NCBI RefSeq assembly: GCF_000298235.1
Contig: NZ_BAHE01000054.1
Span: 1-64,000 of the forward strand
DNA: 64,000 nt
Direction: 5' to 3'
Origin: Gordonia namibiensis NBRC 108229
Lineage (GTDB): Bacteria > Actinomycetota > Actinomycetes > Mycobacteriales > Mycobacteriaceae
Shown here: in pieces, positions 1-9,413 of the stretch
How the letters are laid out: the number at the start of each line of letters is the position of its first letter
How positions within the stretch are numbered: position 1 is the first letter of the stretch
Translations under genes and position numbers: made by a program
The notes under the pieces: generated by a model
What the model was told of the DNA's origin: nothing
Database searches by the model: none
What the model saw: only the letters and a program-made list of their open reading frames with translations

Positions 1-32
1 CGAAACCAGCCCCACCCGAGAGGAACACCCGA

Positions 33-308
33 ATGGCCAAGAACGACAAGTCCCTGGACGCGGTCTCGCTGATCGGCGGAGGTCTCGCCGCGGTCGGTCT
101 GACGCACTTCGTGAAGCCGGAGCTGTTCGCCCCCATCACCGCACCCGTGTTCCCCGACGACACCACGAAGTGGACCTACCGCAACGGCGCCTGCGAGACC
201 GCGATCGGCGTCGCGCTGGTGTCCCCTCGCACCCGACGCCTCGGCCTCGCATGCCTGGCCGGTTATCTGGGCTTCCTCGGTTACCGCGGGGTGCAGGCAA
301 AGAGCTAG
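33..308 (+). CDS. Small predicted membrane protein, unknown function
   Basis: This 91-residue protein is preceded by a plausible GAGAGG ribosome site about 8 bases before the ATG. Hydrophobic stretches at about residues 12-28 and 54-84 suggest two membrane passes. I see no catalytic motif and do not recognise the family. It converges on the DUF58 gene with only 4 bases between the two stop codons, so the genes are probably separate transcription units facing each other. In mycobacteria the equivalent MoxR locus is bordered by SpoIIM and RDD membrane proteins, but this protein does not look like either. Confidence 0.7.
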   Translation: MAKNDKSLDAVSLIGGGLAAVGLTHFVKPELFAPITAPVFPDDTTKWTYRNGACETAIGVALVSPRTRRLGLACLAGYLGFLGYRGVQAKS

Positions 309-312
309 TCGG

Positions 313-1604
313 CTACAGCAACCCGCGCGACTTGAGCAGCAGATAGTGATCGGCGAGCCGAGCGGGGAGCTTGTCCGGCGGGGCGTCCACGACGTCGACG
401 CCGATCCGGCCGACAGCAGTGGCCGTTCGGTTCCGCAGGGTGACGGTCCGGGCCGCGGCCGCCGCGTCGTAGACGGCCTCCGGATTCTCCCGGGCCGCGA
501 TCATCTCCTCCAGCGCCGGATCGGCGACGGATCCGATGACGACCTTGTAGTGCTGCGCCAGGACCGACAGCGGCGGCAGCAGTGACTCTTCGACGGCGGC
601 CGGTTCCAGTGGGGTCAACAGCACCAACAGGGCCCGCTGTCGGCTGATCTTCGCGACCTCCGCCCCGAGCATCGGCCAATCCGCCTCCAGCAGCGCCGGT
701 TCGAGGTTCGCCATGGCGGTGACCAAGCTGTTGAGCAGCGTCGTGCGGACCACCCCGACCACCCGTCGGTGGACGCGTCGGTCGCCGGCGATGAGGTCGA
801 CGCGGTCGCCCGCATGCGACGCCAGCGCGGCGAGCAGCAGAGCGGCGTCCATCGCGGCGTCGAGGCGTGGGACGTCGCCGACACGACCGGCCGAGGTACG
901 CGACGTGTCGAGCACGATGACGATGTGACGGTCCTTCTCGGGCTGCCAGGTGCGCACGACGGTCGAGCGGCGTCGTGCTGTCGCCCGCCAGTCGATGCTG
1001 CGGACGTCGTCCCCCTCGACGTAGTCCCGAAGGGAGTCGAATTCGGTTCCCTGGCCGCGTATCCGGACCGCCGACCGGCCGTCGAGTTGGCGCAGATGGG
1101 CGAGCCGTGAGGGCAGCAGGCGTCGTGAACCGAACGGCGGGAGCGCGCGGACCCGGCCCGGTAGCGGCATGCTGCGTTGCCGACCGGCGAGTCCGAGGGG
1201 GCCGAGGCGACGAACGGTCGCCCGCACCGCGAGCCGGTCGCCACGGCGCGTCGGGGTGAGAGTGGTGGTGACCGAGCGGGTGTCACCCGGGGGCACGGTG
1301 AGTCGATGGACCGTGTCGGTGGCACCGGCCGACGGTTGCCAGCTGTCGCGCAGGACGCCGCGGAAGGTGCCGGTTCCGGTGTTGGTGACGGTGATCAAAC
1401 ATGAGGTGGTCTCCCCGAGCCGGACCGGTCCGGGCACCGACCGTGCCAGGGCGACGGTCTTCGTCGACCCGGCGAGCACGAGGTCCAAGCACATCAGCAG
1501 TACGCAGAACAGCACCCACAGCACCGGGACGGCATAGTTCGGCCACACCAGGATCGGCACTGCGCCGAACAGCAGCAGGATCAGGAACCGGCCGGTGAGG
1601 AACA

Positions 1605-1605
<1 letters not shown>
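313..1605 (-). CDS. DUF58 domain protein, MoxR partner
   Basis: The 430-residue protein has two N-terminal membrane segments (about residues 5-22 and 24-46), a beta-rich middle, and the DUF58 signature at about residues 185-236. That signature includes an EFDSLRDYVEGDD stretch followed by SIDWRATAR and a VLDTS strand resembling a von Willebrand A metal site. Family members work with MoxR AAA+ ATPases in assembling or inserting cofactors into envelope complexes. It is last in a four-gene operon and its ATG shares one base with the moxR stop codon (TGATG), so the two are translationally coupled. Order and content match Rv3690-Rv3693 of Mycobacterium tuberculosis. The client protein cannot be told from sequence. 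Confidence 0.9.
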
Positions 1606-2638
<1,033 letters not shown>

Positions 2639-2642
<4 letters not shown>

Positions 2643-3904
2643 GGTGTGTGTCGGACTTCCTTCTCGAGGGCGGTCAGTTCGGCCACGAAGAGGACGAGGC
2701 CTTCGTCGGTGGTGGGGAGCGGTCCGGCGAGCAGGGCGCGCACCCGGACGAGGTCGCGGCCGGTGACGGACACGACGCCGGTGATGATGGCGTGTACCGC
2801 AGGATCGGTCGTCTCCCCCTGGGCCACAGTCCTTTCCCATCCGGGTGTGGCCAGTTCGTCGGTGGCCCTCCCGGCGTCGTAGAGCAGGCCGAGGTACGAG
2901 GCGAGCGAGGTCAGTGTGTGAATTCGCAGCGCGGCGGCGGACCGTGCGTCGGCGCGGGCCTTGTGATACATCCGACCCCGCGCCTGGGTGGTCTCGATCG
3001 CCTTGACGACCGCGGGCAGCGGCTCGGTGACCAGCGCGCCGAACCGGCGACCCCGCCAGAGCATGAGGGCCAGGACCGCGAACGCGGCGAGCACGATCAG
3101 CGGCCCGATCGCCGCCGGGATGTCGGAGTCCTCGTCCTGCGTCGGCACCTCGTCGGTGAAGAACGGGACGTACCAGAGGATATCGTCGGCATCGGCGAAG
3201 AGCCGGGTGGTCACGCCGGCGTTGTCCCGGAGCGCGAGGTTGTCGTTGATCAGCATGTCGCCGCTGACGACCACGATCTCAGGACGGCCGGAGCCGGCCG
3301 GCAGGTACAGCACATTCGACGCGGTGCCGGTGGTGAAGCAGGACGTCGCACCCGGTGCGGAGGTGCTGTAGCCGATAGCGCCGCCGGTGATGATGTCGTC
3401 GGCGGCGATCTCGGCGGTGGTGCACCGGGCGGCCACGCCGGTCGGGGCTCCGCCGAACTCCAGCCGGACGGGAAGTTCGAGGAGCGACAGAGCGCTGTCC
3501 TGCGGCGCGATCAGGATCACCCGGTGTGCCTCGGACACCCGATCGAGGAACTGTTGCGCGGTACCGGGATTCAGCGCGCCCACCGATGACACGACGACCG
3601 TCGTGTTGCCTCCGGGGCGTGGTGCGCCGGTGAACTCGTCCAGTCCGCGTGCCTGACGGAGGTCGCCGCCGTGCTCGTCGATGATCCGGGCCAGCGCCCG
3701 GGCCCCCTGGGGCCGCGGGTTGTCGGGGTCGTAACTCACCCCGGGCCCGGGTTCCGCCCCGAACACGGTCAGGGCGGACACTCCGAGCAGACCGATCGCG
3801 CCGATCACGACGACGACCAGAACCACCACGAGCACCCAGATCCTTCGCGGCGTACCGCGCTTCGGCGGGGCGGGCGCGATCGACGGAGCACTGGTCGTCG
3901 TCAT
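2639..3904 (-). CDS. DUF4350 membrane protein of the MoxR operon
   Basis: This 421-residue protein has a Ser/Pro-rich cytoplasmic N-terminus and a strong membrane segment at about residues 24-47. A large extracytoplasmic domain follows with the DUF4350 hallmark YDPDNPRPQGARALARII, which places an arginine-rich helix after a DP-DN turn. A second membrane segment lies near residues 255-275, followed by a cytoplasmic helical tail. DUF4350 proteins are found almost only next to MoxR, DUF58 and DUF4129 genes and probably form part of the same envelope complex. The start overlaps the upstream DUF4129 stop by four bases. The molecular function is unknown. Confidence 0.88.
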
Positions 3905-4578
3905 CGGGGCACCGCCAGACGATGCGGACCCGAGGTGCCCACCGCGGCCGGCCGGGTGGACGACACCGCACGTTCCAGCTCGAGCACCGCCCGCGCCGGT
4001 CCGGCGGCCGCGTGGCGGTCGCCGTATGCGATCGCGTCGAACAGGTCGGCGGCACTGCGCAGTTCGACGCCGTGGTCGGGGAACCGGGACACCAGTTCGG
4101 TGGCCACCTCGTGTGCGGTGAGAGACGGCTCATCGGCGAGCAGGCCTCGTTCGATGGCGCGCCGGGCGAGAGCACGCACCGCGGCGATGACACTGGCGTC
4201 GTAATCGCCCGCAGCGTAGAGAGTCTCGGCCTCGACACGGAGTTCCTTCGCCGATCGCGTACCGGACAGCACCACCTTGGCCGCGCTGGAGTCCGCGGTC
4301 TTCGGGACGCGCGGGATACGTCGAACCCGACGGATCACGAGCACGGCGAGGCCCACGAACAAAAGTATCGCGACCACGATGACGATGGCCCGGATCGTGT
4401 CCGAGCCACCGAACAAGTCCAGGATGTTGTCGGCGATCCACTCCCACACGCGGTCGCTGAACTCGTCCCACCACGACGGTTCCGGCGGCTGATAGACGTC
4501 CTTCGACAGCTCGTCCTCGGCCCAGCGTCGGGCCTCCTCGTTGCCGGGGTCCAGCGGAGCAGCCAGGATCGGGGTCAC
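3901..4578 (-). CDS. DUF4129 membrane protein, first gene of MoxR operon
   Basis: I place the start at the GTG at 4578 (225 residues, product beginning VTPILAAPLDP) because a GGAAAGG ribosome site lies just upstream. The frame is open to 4689, but the extra part is unlike the family. One membrane helix lies in the first third (AIVIVVAILLFVGLAVLVI), and the C-terminal DUF4129 region contains the characteristic AETLYAAGDYDASVIAAVRAL helix-turn-helix-like repeat. It corresponds to Rv3690 by position and leads the DUF4129-DUF4350-MoxR-DUF58 operon. Promoter elements must lie between it and the divergent ketosteroid isomerase gene, in the gap that also holds the KstR site. Confidence 0.85.
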   Translation of the reverse strand: MTPILAAPLDPGNEEARRWAEDELSKDVYQPPEPSWWDEFSDRVWEWIADNILDLFGGSDTIRAIVIVVAILLFVGLAVLVIRRVRRIPRVPKTADSSAAKVVLSGTRSAKELRVEAETLYAAGDYDASVIAAVRALARRAIERGLLADEPSLTAHEVATELVSRFPDHGVELRSAADLFDAIAYGDRHAAAGPARAVLELERAVSSTRPAAVGTSGPHRLAVPR

Positions 4579-4726
4579 GGATACCGGCCTTTCCGCGCTG
4601 CTGCGACCTCGTCGTTTTCCCGGACTCGAGGCCGGAAGGGACTCTTGCGGCGAACGTATCAAAGAACCCTGCGCAAGCACCGCAAACATCCACCGGTCGA
4701 CGGACCCGCGTGCTACGGTGCGGAAC

Positions 4727-4740
4727 TAGAACACGTTCTA
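4727..4740. promoter_or_regulatory. KstR-type operator
   Basis: TAGAACACGTTCTA matches the KstR consensus TnnAACnnGTTnnA at every fixed position, with six-base arms around a two-base centre. KstR is the TetR-family repressor of cholesterol catabolism in mycobacteria, Rhodococcus and Gordonia; it releases DNA on binding a cholesterol-derived CoA ester. The site lies 15 bases before the ATG of the isomerase gene, where it would block transcription. Confidence 0.85.
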
Positions 4741-4755
4741 ATTCCTGGAGGATTC

Positions 4756-5145
4756 ATGACCGTCGAGCAAGCCGACCTCGCCGACAAGATCGACGCGGCG
4801 GTCGACGCCTACGTCGAGCTGCTGAACAACGGCACCGCAGAACAGATCGCCGACCTCTATGCCCCCGACGCGACGGTCGAGGACCCGATCGGCGCCGACA
4901 TCCGCAACACCCGCGAACAACTCGTCGAGTTCTACTCGGTGATCACCGGCATGGAAGAGCGCACCGCGACCCTCAAGTGGAAGAAGGTCGCCGGCGACAC
5001 TGCGGTCTTCGAGTTCACCCTCGTCACCAAGACCTCGGGTCTCGCCTTCGAGATCACCCCGGTCGACATCATGGTCTTCAACGCCGACGGCAAGGTGTCG
5101 TCGATGCGCGCGGTCTGGCGTCCGGAAGACCTGACCCAGCTCTGA
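4756..5145 (+). CDS. ksi: Steroid delta-5-3-ketosteroid isomerase
   Basis: The 129-residue product is a single SnoaL/NTF2-like domain. Tyr19, Asp43 (in VEDPIG) and Asp104 (in PVDIMVFN) fall exactly five residues after the classical isomerase triad Tyr14, Asp38 and Asp99, and the C-terminal GKVSSMRAVW strand is also family-typical. It should move the delta-5 double bond of a 3-ketosteroid into conjugation, an early step of sterol degradation. GGAGGA sits at 4747-4752, an ideal distance from this ATG. The KstR operator directly upstream supports a steroid role and rules against an anonymous SnoaL protein. No other sterol genes are in the window, so it is an outlying regulon member. Confidence 0.88.
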   Translation: MTVEQADLADKIDAAVDAYVELLNNGTAEQIADLYAPDATVEDPIGADIRNTREQLVEFYSVITGMEERTATLKWKKVAGDTAVFEFTLVTKTSGLAFEITPVDIMVFNADGKVSSMRAVWRPEDLTQL

Positions 5146-5198
5146 GCTGCACCTACTCGCAGCCCCTCGCTGCCCAAGACTGCACGCAGGCGCGGCCC

Positions 5199-5293
5199 CC
5201 TCGCTGCCTGAGGCGCGAGGGACGTGAGCGACGATCCCTACTCGCTGCCTGAGGCGCGAGGAGCGTAGCGACGAGCCACGAAGGCCTGGTGAA
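5199..5293. repeat. Two-copy intergenic repeat, 41-bp period
   Basis: Two near-identical units containing TCGCTGCCTGAGGCGCGAGG begin at 5201 and 5242. The second runs into GCGACGAGCCACGAAGG, a tail that recurs at about 18855 and 26580. Each unit can fold because CTCGC and GCGAG are complementary. The 160-base gap between the isomerase and dehydrogenase genes holds nothing else recognisable; as both genes end here, the repeat could help terminate transcription. Confidence 0.75.
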
Positions 5294-5307
5294 ACGACTT
5301 CCGCGAT

Positions 5308-5988
5308 TCAACCCCGGCCCGTCGGCCGCAGCACGATGTCCTGCGGGTGGGCGTCGGCCGGGGTCTGGATGGCGTGCACGACGGCGGCGGCGACCGACTC
5401 CGGGCGCAGGAACTGCGAGGCGTCGTAGTCCCGGCCTTCGATGGCAACCAGTTCGCGCTGCATGTCGGTGTCGATGCGTCCGGGGTAGACCGACGTGACC
5501 CGGAGCGTCGGCTCCTCGGCGCGTAGGGAGTCCGCGAGTGCGCGTAGGCCGAACTTGCTTGCCGCGTAGGGCGCCCAGCGTGGCTTGGCCGACCGCCCGG
5601 CGCCCGAGTTGACGAAGACGACGTGCCCTTCTGCCTGCCGTAGCGCAGGAAGAAGGAGCCGCGTCAGTTCGGCGACCGCCACGAGGTTCACCTCGAGGAC
5701 GTGATGCCATTCCTCGACCGGGGTGTCCGAGACGTGCTCGAGACTGCTGCCGACGCCGGCGTTGTGGACCAGAACGTCGAGCTCATTGATGGTCTCCACC
5801 GCCGCAGCGACCTCGTCGTAGTCGGTCAGTTCCACGGCGAAGGTGCTCGCGCCGTCGAGTTCCGTGGCGAGGTGGTCGAGTTCGGGCGAGGGGCGTCCGC
5901 CCAGCAACAGGTCATGCGTGGGGGCGAGTTGTCGGGCGATCTGGGCGCCGAGGCCGCGACTGGCCCCGGTGATCAATGCAGTGGGCAC
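5308..5988 (-). CDS. Short-chain dehydrogenase/reductase (SDR)
   Basis: Starting at the GTG at 5988 the protein is 226 residues and begins directly with the Rossmann strand. TGASRGLG (residues 7-14) binds the dinucleotide, NAG lies at 76-78, and Ser128, Tyr141 and Lys145 form the catalytic set (YAASK). It is a classical cytoplasmic SDR; the substrate cannot be predicted. The frame is open for another 400 codons upstream, but that stretch is antisense to the hydrolase gene. It converges on the isomerase and lies divergently next to the glucosylglycerate hydrolase gene. Confidence 0.9.
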   Translation of the reverse strand: MPTALITGASRGLGAQIARQLAPTHDLLLGGRPSPELDHLATELDGASTFAVELTDYDEVAAAVETINELDVLVHNAGVGSSLEHVSDTPVEEWHHVLEVNLVAVAELTRLLLPALRQAEGHVVFVNSGAGRSAKPRWAPYAASKFGLRALADSLRAEEPTLRVTSVYPGRIDTDMQRELVAIEGRDYDASQFLRPESVAAAVVHAIQTPADAHPQDIVLRPTGRG

Positions 5989-6141
5989 TCTGGCAACCCT
6001 ACTGCGACGACTCGGATGCCGAAATCGTTCTGCCCACCACCCTTCGTTGGCCGAGTGGCGACGACCGAGCGGAGCGAGGCAGCCGCGTTTCGAGGCCACC
6101 TCGGTGAGCAGATGCGCTCGTCGCGGGGCACAATCGTCGGC

Positions 6142-7482
6142 GTGGCCAGGTACGGATTCACCCCAACGCAGCTGTCGGCACGTGCCGCTTATCTGCTGCG
6201 CGGCAACGACCTGGGCACCATGACCAGCGCGGCGCCCAAGCTGTACCCGCACATGTGGAGCTGGGACGCCGCGTTCGTGACCGTCGGTCTCGCACCGCTG
6301 TCCGTCGAGCGTGCGGTGATCGAGATGGACACCCTGCTCTCGGCCCAGTGGCGCAACGGCATGATCCCGCACATCGTGTTCGCCAACGGCCGTGACGGAT
6401 ACTTCCCCGGCCCGGCACGCTGGGAGTGCGCACGACTCGCCGAGTGCGCCCCCGACTTCCCGGACACCTCGGGCATCACGCAGCCGCCGGTCCATGCGAT
6501 CGCGGTGCAGCGGATTCTCGACCATTCCCGACGCCACGGTCGCACGACGCGGGCGGTGGCCAACGAGTTCATCGACCGTCGGTGGAGTTCGCTCGTGCGG
6601 TGGCATCGCTGGCTGGCCCATGCCCGGGATCCCATGGGACGTGGCCGGATCACCATCTTCCACGGGTGGGAATCCGGCATGGACAACTCGCCGCGTTGGG
6701 ACTCGGCCTACGCGAACGTCGTTCCGGGACTGGACCTTCCACCGTACGTACGCGCCGACCTCGACCACGTCACCGACCTGTCGATGCGGCCCACCGACCT
6801 CGAGTACGACCGGTACATCTGGCTCGTCGAGCAGATGAAGCGGGCGAACTACGACGACGAGGTGTTGCCGAACGTCATGAGTTTCGCCGTCGAGGACGTC
6901 TTCGTCAGCGCGATATTCGCGGTGGCCTGCGATGTGCTCGCGACGATCGGCGAGGACTACTCCAAGCCGCTGGCCGACGTCCGCGACCTGCGCGCCTGGG
7001 CCGATCGGTTCCGCGCCGGTGTCGTCGCCGCCGCCAACGACCGCAACGGTGCGGCACGGGATTTCGACCTGCGCGCGAACTCGTGGATCACCACCGAGAC
7101 CATCGCCGCGTTCGCACCGCTCATCTGCGGTGGGCTCCCCCGCGACCGCGAACGCGCACTTCTGCGGCTGTTCGACGGTCCGCGCTTCTGCGGCCACCCC
7201 GACCTCCGGTACGTCGTCCCGCCGTCGACGTCGCCGATCTCCGCCGACTTCCGTCCCCGCGAGTACTGGCGCGGCCCGGTGTGGCCGGTAATGACCTGGC
7301 TGTTCAGCTGGGCGTTCGCGCGTCGCGGCTGGACCGAGCGGTCCGCGCGTCTCCGCGAGGAGGGTCTCCGTCAGGCCACCGACGGCTCGTTCGCGGAGTA
7401 CTACGAACCGTTCACCGGCGAGCCGCTCGGCAGCATGCAGCAGAGCTGGACAGCGGCGTCGGTGCTCGACTGGCTCGACTGA
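6142..7482 (+). CDS. ggh: Glucosylglycerate hydrolase (GH63-like)
   Basis: With the GTG at 6142 the protein is 446 residues, the length I recall for the characterised Mycobacterium hassiacum enzyme. The N-terminal FTPTQLSARAAYLLRGND and LYPHMWSWDAAF stretches and the SAQWRNGMIPHIVFANG block are characteristic. Asp42 in the WSWDAAF motif and Glu419 in FAEYYEP are the likely acid/base pair of the (alpha/alpha)6 barrel. The enzyme releases glucose and glycerate from glucosylglycerate, a compatible solute that accumulates under nitrogen starvation and is consumed on recovery. ATG at 6112 is an alternative start adding ten residues. It appears to be monocistronic. Confidence 0.9.
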   Translation: MARYGFTPTQLSARAAYLLRGNDLGTMTSAAPKLYPHMWSWDAAFVTVGLAPLSVERAVIEMDTLLSAQWRNGMIPHIVFANGRDGYFPGPARWECARLAECAPDFPDTSGITQPPVHAIAVQRILDHSRRHGRTTRAVANEFIDRRWSSLVRWHRWLAHARDPMGRGRITIFHGWESGMDNSPRWDSAYANVVPGLDLPPYVRADLDHVTDLSMRPTDLEYDRYIWLVEQMKRANYDDEVLPNVMSFAVEDVFVSAIFAVACDVLATIGEDYSKPLADVRDLRAWADRFRAGVVAAANDRNGAARDFDLRANSWITTETIAAFAPLICGGLPRDRERALLRLFDGPRFCGHPDLRYVVPPSTSPISADFRPREYWRGPVWPVMTWLFSWAFARRGWTERSARLREEGLRQATDGSFAEYYEPFTGEPLGSMQQSWTAASVLDWLD

Positions 7483-7571
7483 GAGGCGATTCGACTACCT
7501 GAGAGGTAGTGGCTTGCGCGCGTTCCGGGGCGGAGTCTGGAGTCACGGCAATCCGTCTCAGGAGGTGTCCG

Positions 7572-7907
7572 ATGACCACGGACTCGACCATTCACCGGAA
7601 CCGAAGACCCCCACTGGGCGCGACCCCCACCGCCTCGACCCCGCGCTGGTTGGTGGCCGTGGCGCGATGCGACCGAGCGCTCTCGTCGTGGTTCATCGGG
7701 GCCGGCTTCTTCTTCGCCCCGCTCCTGCTGATCCTCGATCCCTGGCCGTTCGCGGTAACCGTAGCGTGGGTCGCGATCTCACTGTGCGGGTTGTGGCTCG
7801 GGCTCCTCGGGGCGTTCATGGCGGCCGGACTCGCCCGCGTGCTGCGTGCCGGTGACGTGATCCCCGACGAATTCTGGTCCGGGTTGCTCGACTACCGGCA
7901 GCAATAG
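7572..7907 (+). CDS. Small two-helix membrane protein
   Basis: The 111-residue product follows a good GGAGGT ribosome site at 7561. After a basic, threonine-rich first 30 residues come two hydrophobic helices (about 40-60 and 63-90), then a short charged tail. No motif gives a function. It is followed at once by a double-palindrome terminator and converges with another small membrane protein gene. Confidence 0.7.
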   Translation: MTTDSTIHRNRRPPLGATPTASTPRWLVAVARCDRALSSWFIGAGFFFAPLLLILDPWPFAVTVAWVAISLCGLWLGLLGAFMAAGLARVLRAGDVIPDEFWSGLLDYRQQ

Positions 7908-7917
7908 GCGCGAGGAG

Positions 7918-7978
7918 CGCTCACATGTTCCGTTCGCGCTCACCCGATTTTCGTGAGCGCAAACGGATTACGTGAGCG
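7918..7978. terminator. Nested palindrome between convergent genes
   Basis: CGCTCAC at 7918-7924 pairs with GTGAGCG at 7972-7978, and a second CGCTCAC/GTGAGCG pair (7937-7943 with 7953-7959) is nested inside it. The TCCGTT and AACGGA stretches between them also pair. The loop CCGATTTTC is T-rich. Its place between two convergent stops fits a bidirectional terminator. Confidence 0.75.
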
Positions 7979-7982
7979 GATC

Positions 7983-8192
7983 TCAGTCCGCCTGGACTCG
8001 CACCTGCATCATCGTCGCCGTCAGACCCAGCACGATCGCGGCCGCACCCCCAACGACCCACCACCACCGGCCATCCAGCCACCAGATGACCGTCAGCCAC
8101 CCCATGCACACGGCGTAGAGGACCCCGAAGACGACGGCCCACACCGCCTTACGGCTCAGGGGGTTGCGAGACGAGCCTCGTTCGGTGCCCAC
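7983..8192 (-). CDS. Small membrane protein, unknown function
   Basis: The GTG at 8192 has an excellent GGAGGAG site just upstream and gives 69 residues. The frame is open to 8306, but nothing supports a start there. Two hydrophobic helices (about residues 14-35 and 39-60) are joined by a tryptophan-rich turn, WWLDGRWWWVVGG. I do not recognise the family. Confidence 0.65.
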   Translation of the reverse strand: MGTERGSSRNPLSRKAVWAVVFGVLYAVCMGWLTVIWWLDGRWWWVVGGAAAIVLGLTATMMQVRVQAD

Positions 8193-8320
8193 AGTGTGCT
8201 CCTCCGTTTGGCACGACGCCGCAACAAGACCCAGGGTAGCCAGCACCGATATAGCCGTAGGTCCATCGAATGGTCGCCTAGCCGCCCGGCACTCGCCACG
8301 TAGCACACCATTACAGAGCC

Positions 8321-8336
8321 GTCACACTGCTGAAAC
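8321..8336 (+). promoter_or_regulatory. Candidate GlnR box ahead of the amine cluster
   Basis: GTCAC, six bases, then GAAAC matches the actinobacterial GlnR pattern GTnAC-n6-GAAAC exactly. The same GAAAC also forms an inverted pair TGAAAC (8331-8336)/GTTTCA (8346-8351). The box lies 127 bases before the first gene of the cluster, in the otherwise empty 270-base gap 8193-8462. GlnR activates nitrogen scavenging genes under nitrogen limitation. Confidence 0.6.
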
Positions 8337-8462
8337 ACTCCACTTGTTTCATGACAGGGGTCAGCGTCCACTACCAAGAGTCATCACGAGCACGATGACC
8401 CGAGGACGCCGAACACGTACCCCGACGAGCGCGTAGCGCCCGAGTGAGCATGGAGGAGCATC

Positions 8463-8846
8463 GTGACGATCGAGAGTGCCAAGGCGTTGGAGTTCCGCGT
8501 GACCAGCGACGCCTGGAAGAACCTGCCGAAGATGCCGGAGACGGAGTACCCGGGCACCGAGGGCTTCATCGGTGACGTCTACGAGAACCCCGACGGCAGC
8601 CCGATGTGCAGCGGTTACTTCGAACTCCGTCACACCGACGAGCCGCTCTACTACGAGTACGAATACGACGAGATGAAGGTCGTGCTCGAGGGTGAATTCC
8701 TGTTGGAGAACAAGGAGACCGGGCAGAAGATCGTCGCCAAGGCGAAGGACGCCATCTTCTTCCCCAAGGGTTCGAAGATCTACTTCAGCACCCCCGACTA
8801 CGCGCTCGCCTTCTACACCGGCCAGCGCGACGCCACCCTGCTCTGA
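8463..8846 (+). CDS. EutQ-like cupin protein
   Basis: A GTG start with a strong GGAGGA site gives a 127-residue single-domain cupin. The core resembles the ethanolamine-utilisation EutQ cupin: a YYEYEYDEMKVVLEGEF strand pair and a later AKDAIFFPKGSKI strand. The usual cupin metal histidines are not obvious, so a binding role is more likely than oxygenase activity. It leads the amine operon with only 9 bases before dmmA. Its role there is unknown; accessory or small-molecule-binding roles are possible. No other ethanolamine genes are present. Confidence 0.75.
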   Translation: MTIESAKALEFRVTSDAWKNLPKMPETEYPGTEGFIGDVYENPDGSPMCSGYFELRHTDEPLYYEYEYDEMKVVLEGEFLLENKETGQKIVAKAKDAIFFPKGSKIYFSTPDYALAFYTGQRDATLL

Positions 8847-8855
8847 TCCACCGTC

Positions 8856-9413
8856 ATGTCGCAGATCGCGTACTCCAGCGTGCCGGCGTGGGCGCGACCT
8901 GGTGACCTGGCCGAGACGACAACCCCCACACCGACCGGCAGTTCTTACCTGCTGGTCGGTGCCGGGGACGTCGCCGACGCACTGGGCCGCTGGGAGGCCC
9001 AGTGCCCGCCGCAGGTCACCACCCGAATCCACGGCGATGCCGACACCGCCGCCGACCTGCTCGCCACGGCACTCGCCGAGGCCACCGTCGGCGTCCGGGT
9101 ATGGATCGTCGCCGACACGGGTTCGGCACTGCGGTTGCGCGCCGTCGCCGTGAACGCCGGACTCGAGGACGACGAAATCGAGGTGCTGACAACCGATTCC
9201 GATGATCGAACCGAAGCCGACGTCTTCTGCTCACACTGCCGGTCGGTGACCCGCGCCCGAGCGGCGATCGATGACGTCATCCCCTGTGTCGGTTGTCGTC
9301 GCGACCTGCTCGTCTACCACCACGTATCCCGTCGAACGGGGCAGTACCTGGGCTTCATGGTCGACGCCGAGACCGCGCAACTCCTGTCCACCGGTGAGGA
9401 GGTCGAACTGTGA
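8856..9413 (+). CDS. dmmA: Dimethylamine monooxygenase subunit DmmA-like
   Basis: This 185-residue protein has an alpha/beta N-terminal half and a C-terminal zinc-ribbon or rubredoxin-like knuckle with Cys125, Cys128, Cys144 and Cys147. That layout matches DmmA of the DmmABC dimethylamine monooxygenase (the Ruegeria/Pseudomonas haem-dependent oxidative N-demethylase). Its stop overlaps the next start by four bases (GTGA at 9410-9413). The same domain recurs, fused, at the C-terminus of the gene product ending at 11946. In the characterised complex it is a non-catalytic subunit; its exact job is unsettled. Confidence 0.82.
   Translation: MSQIAYSSVPAWARPGDLAETTTPTPTGSSYLLVGAGDVADALGRWEAQCPPQVTTRIHGDADTAADLLATALAEATVGVRVWIVADTGSALRLRAVAVNAGLEDDEIEVLTTDSDDRTEADVFCSHCRSVTRARAAIDDVIPCVGCRRDLLVYHHVSRRTGQYLGFMVDAETAQLLSTGEEVEL

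Noticed and set aside
5989-7197. Upstream extension of the short-chain dehydrogenase frame
   Set aside because: The Rossmann motif begins right after the GTG at 5988; the upstream part is antisense to the glucosylglycerate hydrolase gene.
8463-8846. Ethanolamine utilisation operon
   Set aside because: Apart from the EutQ-like cupin there is no eutBC lyase, microcompartment or other eut gene.
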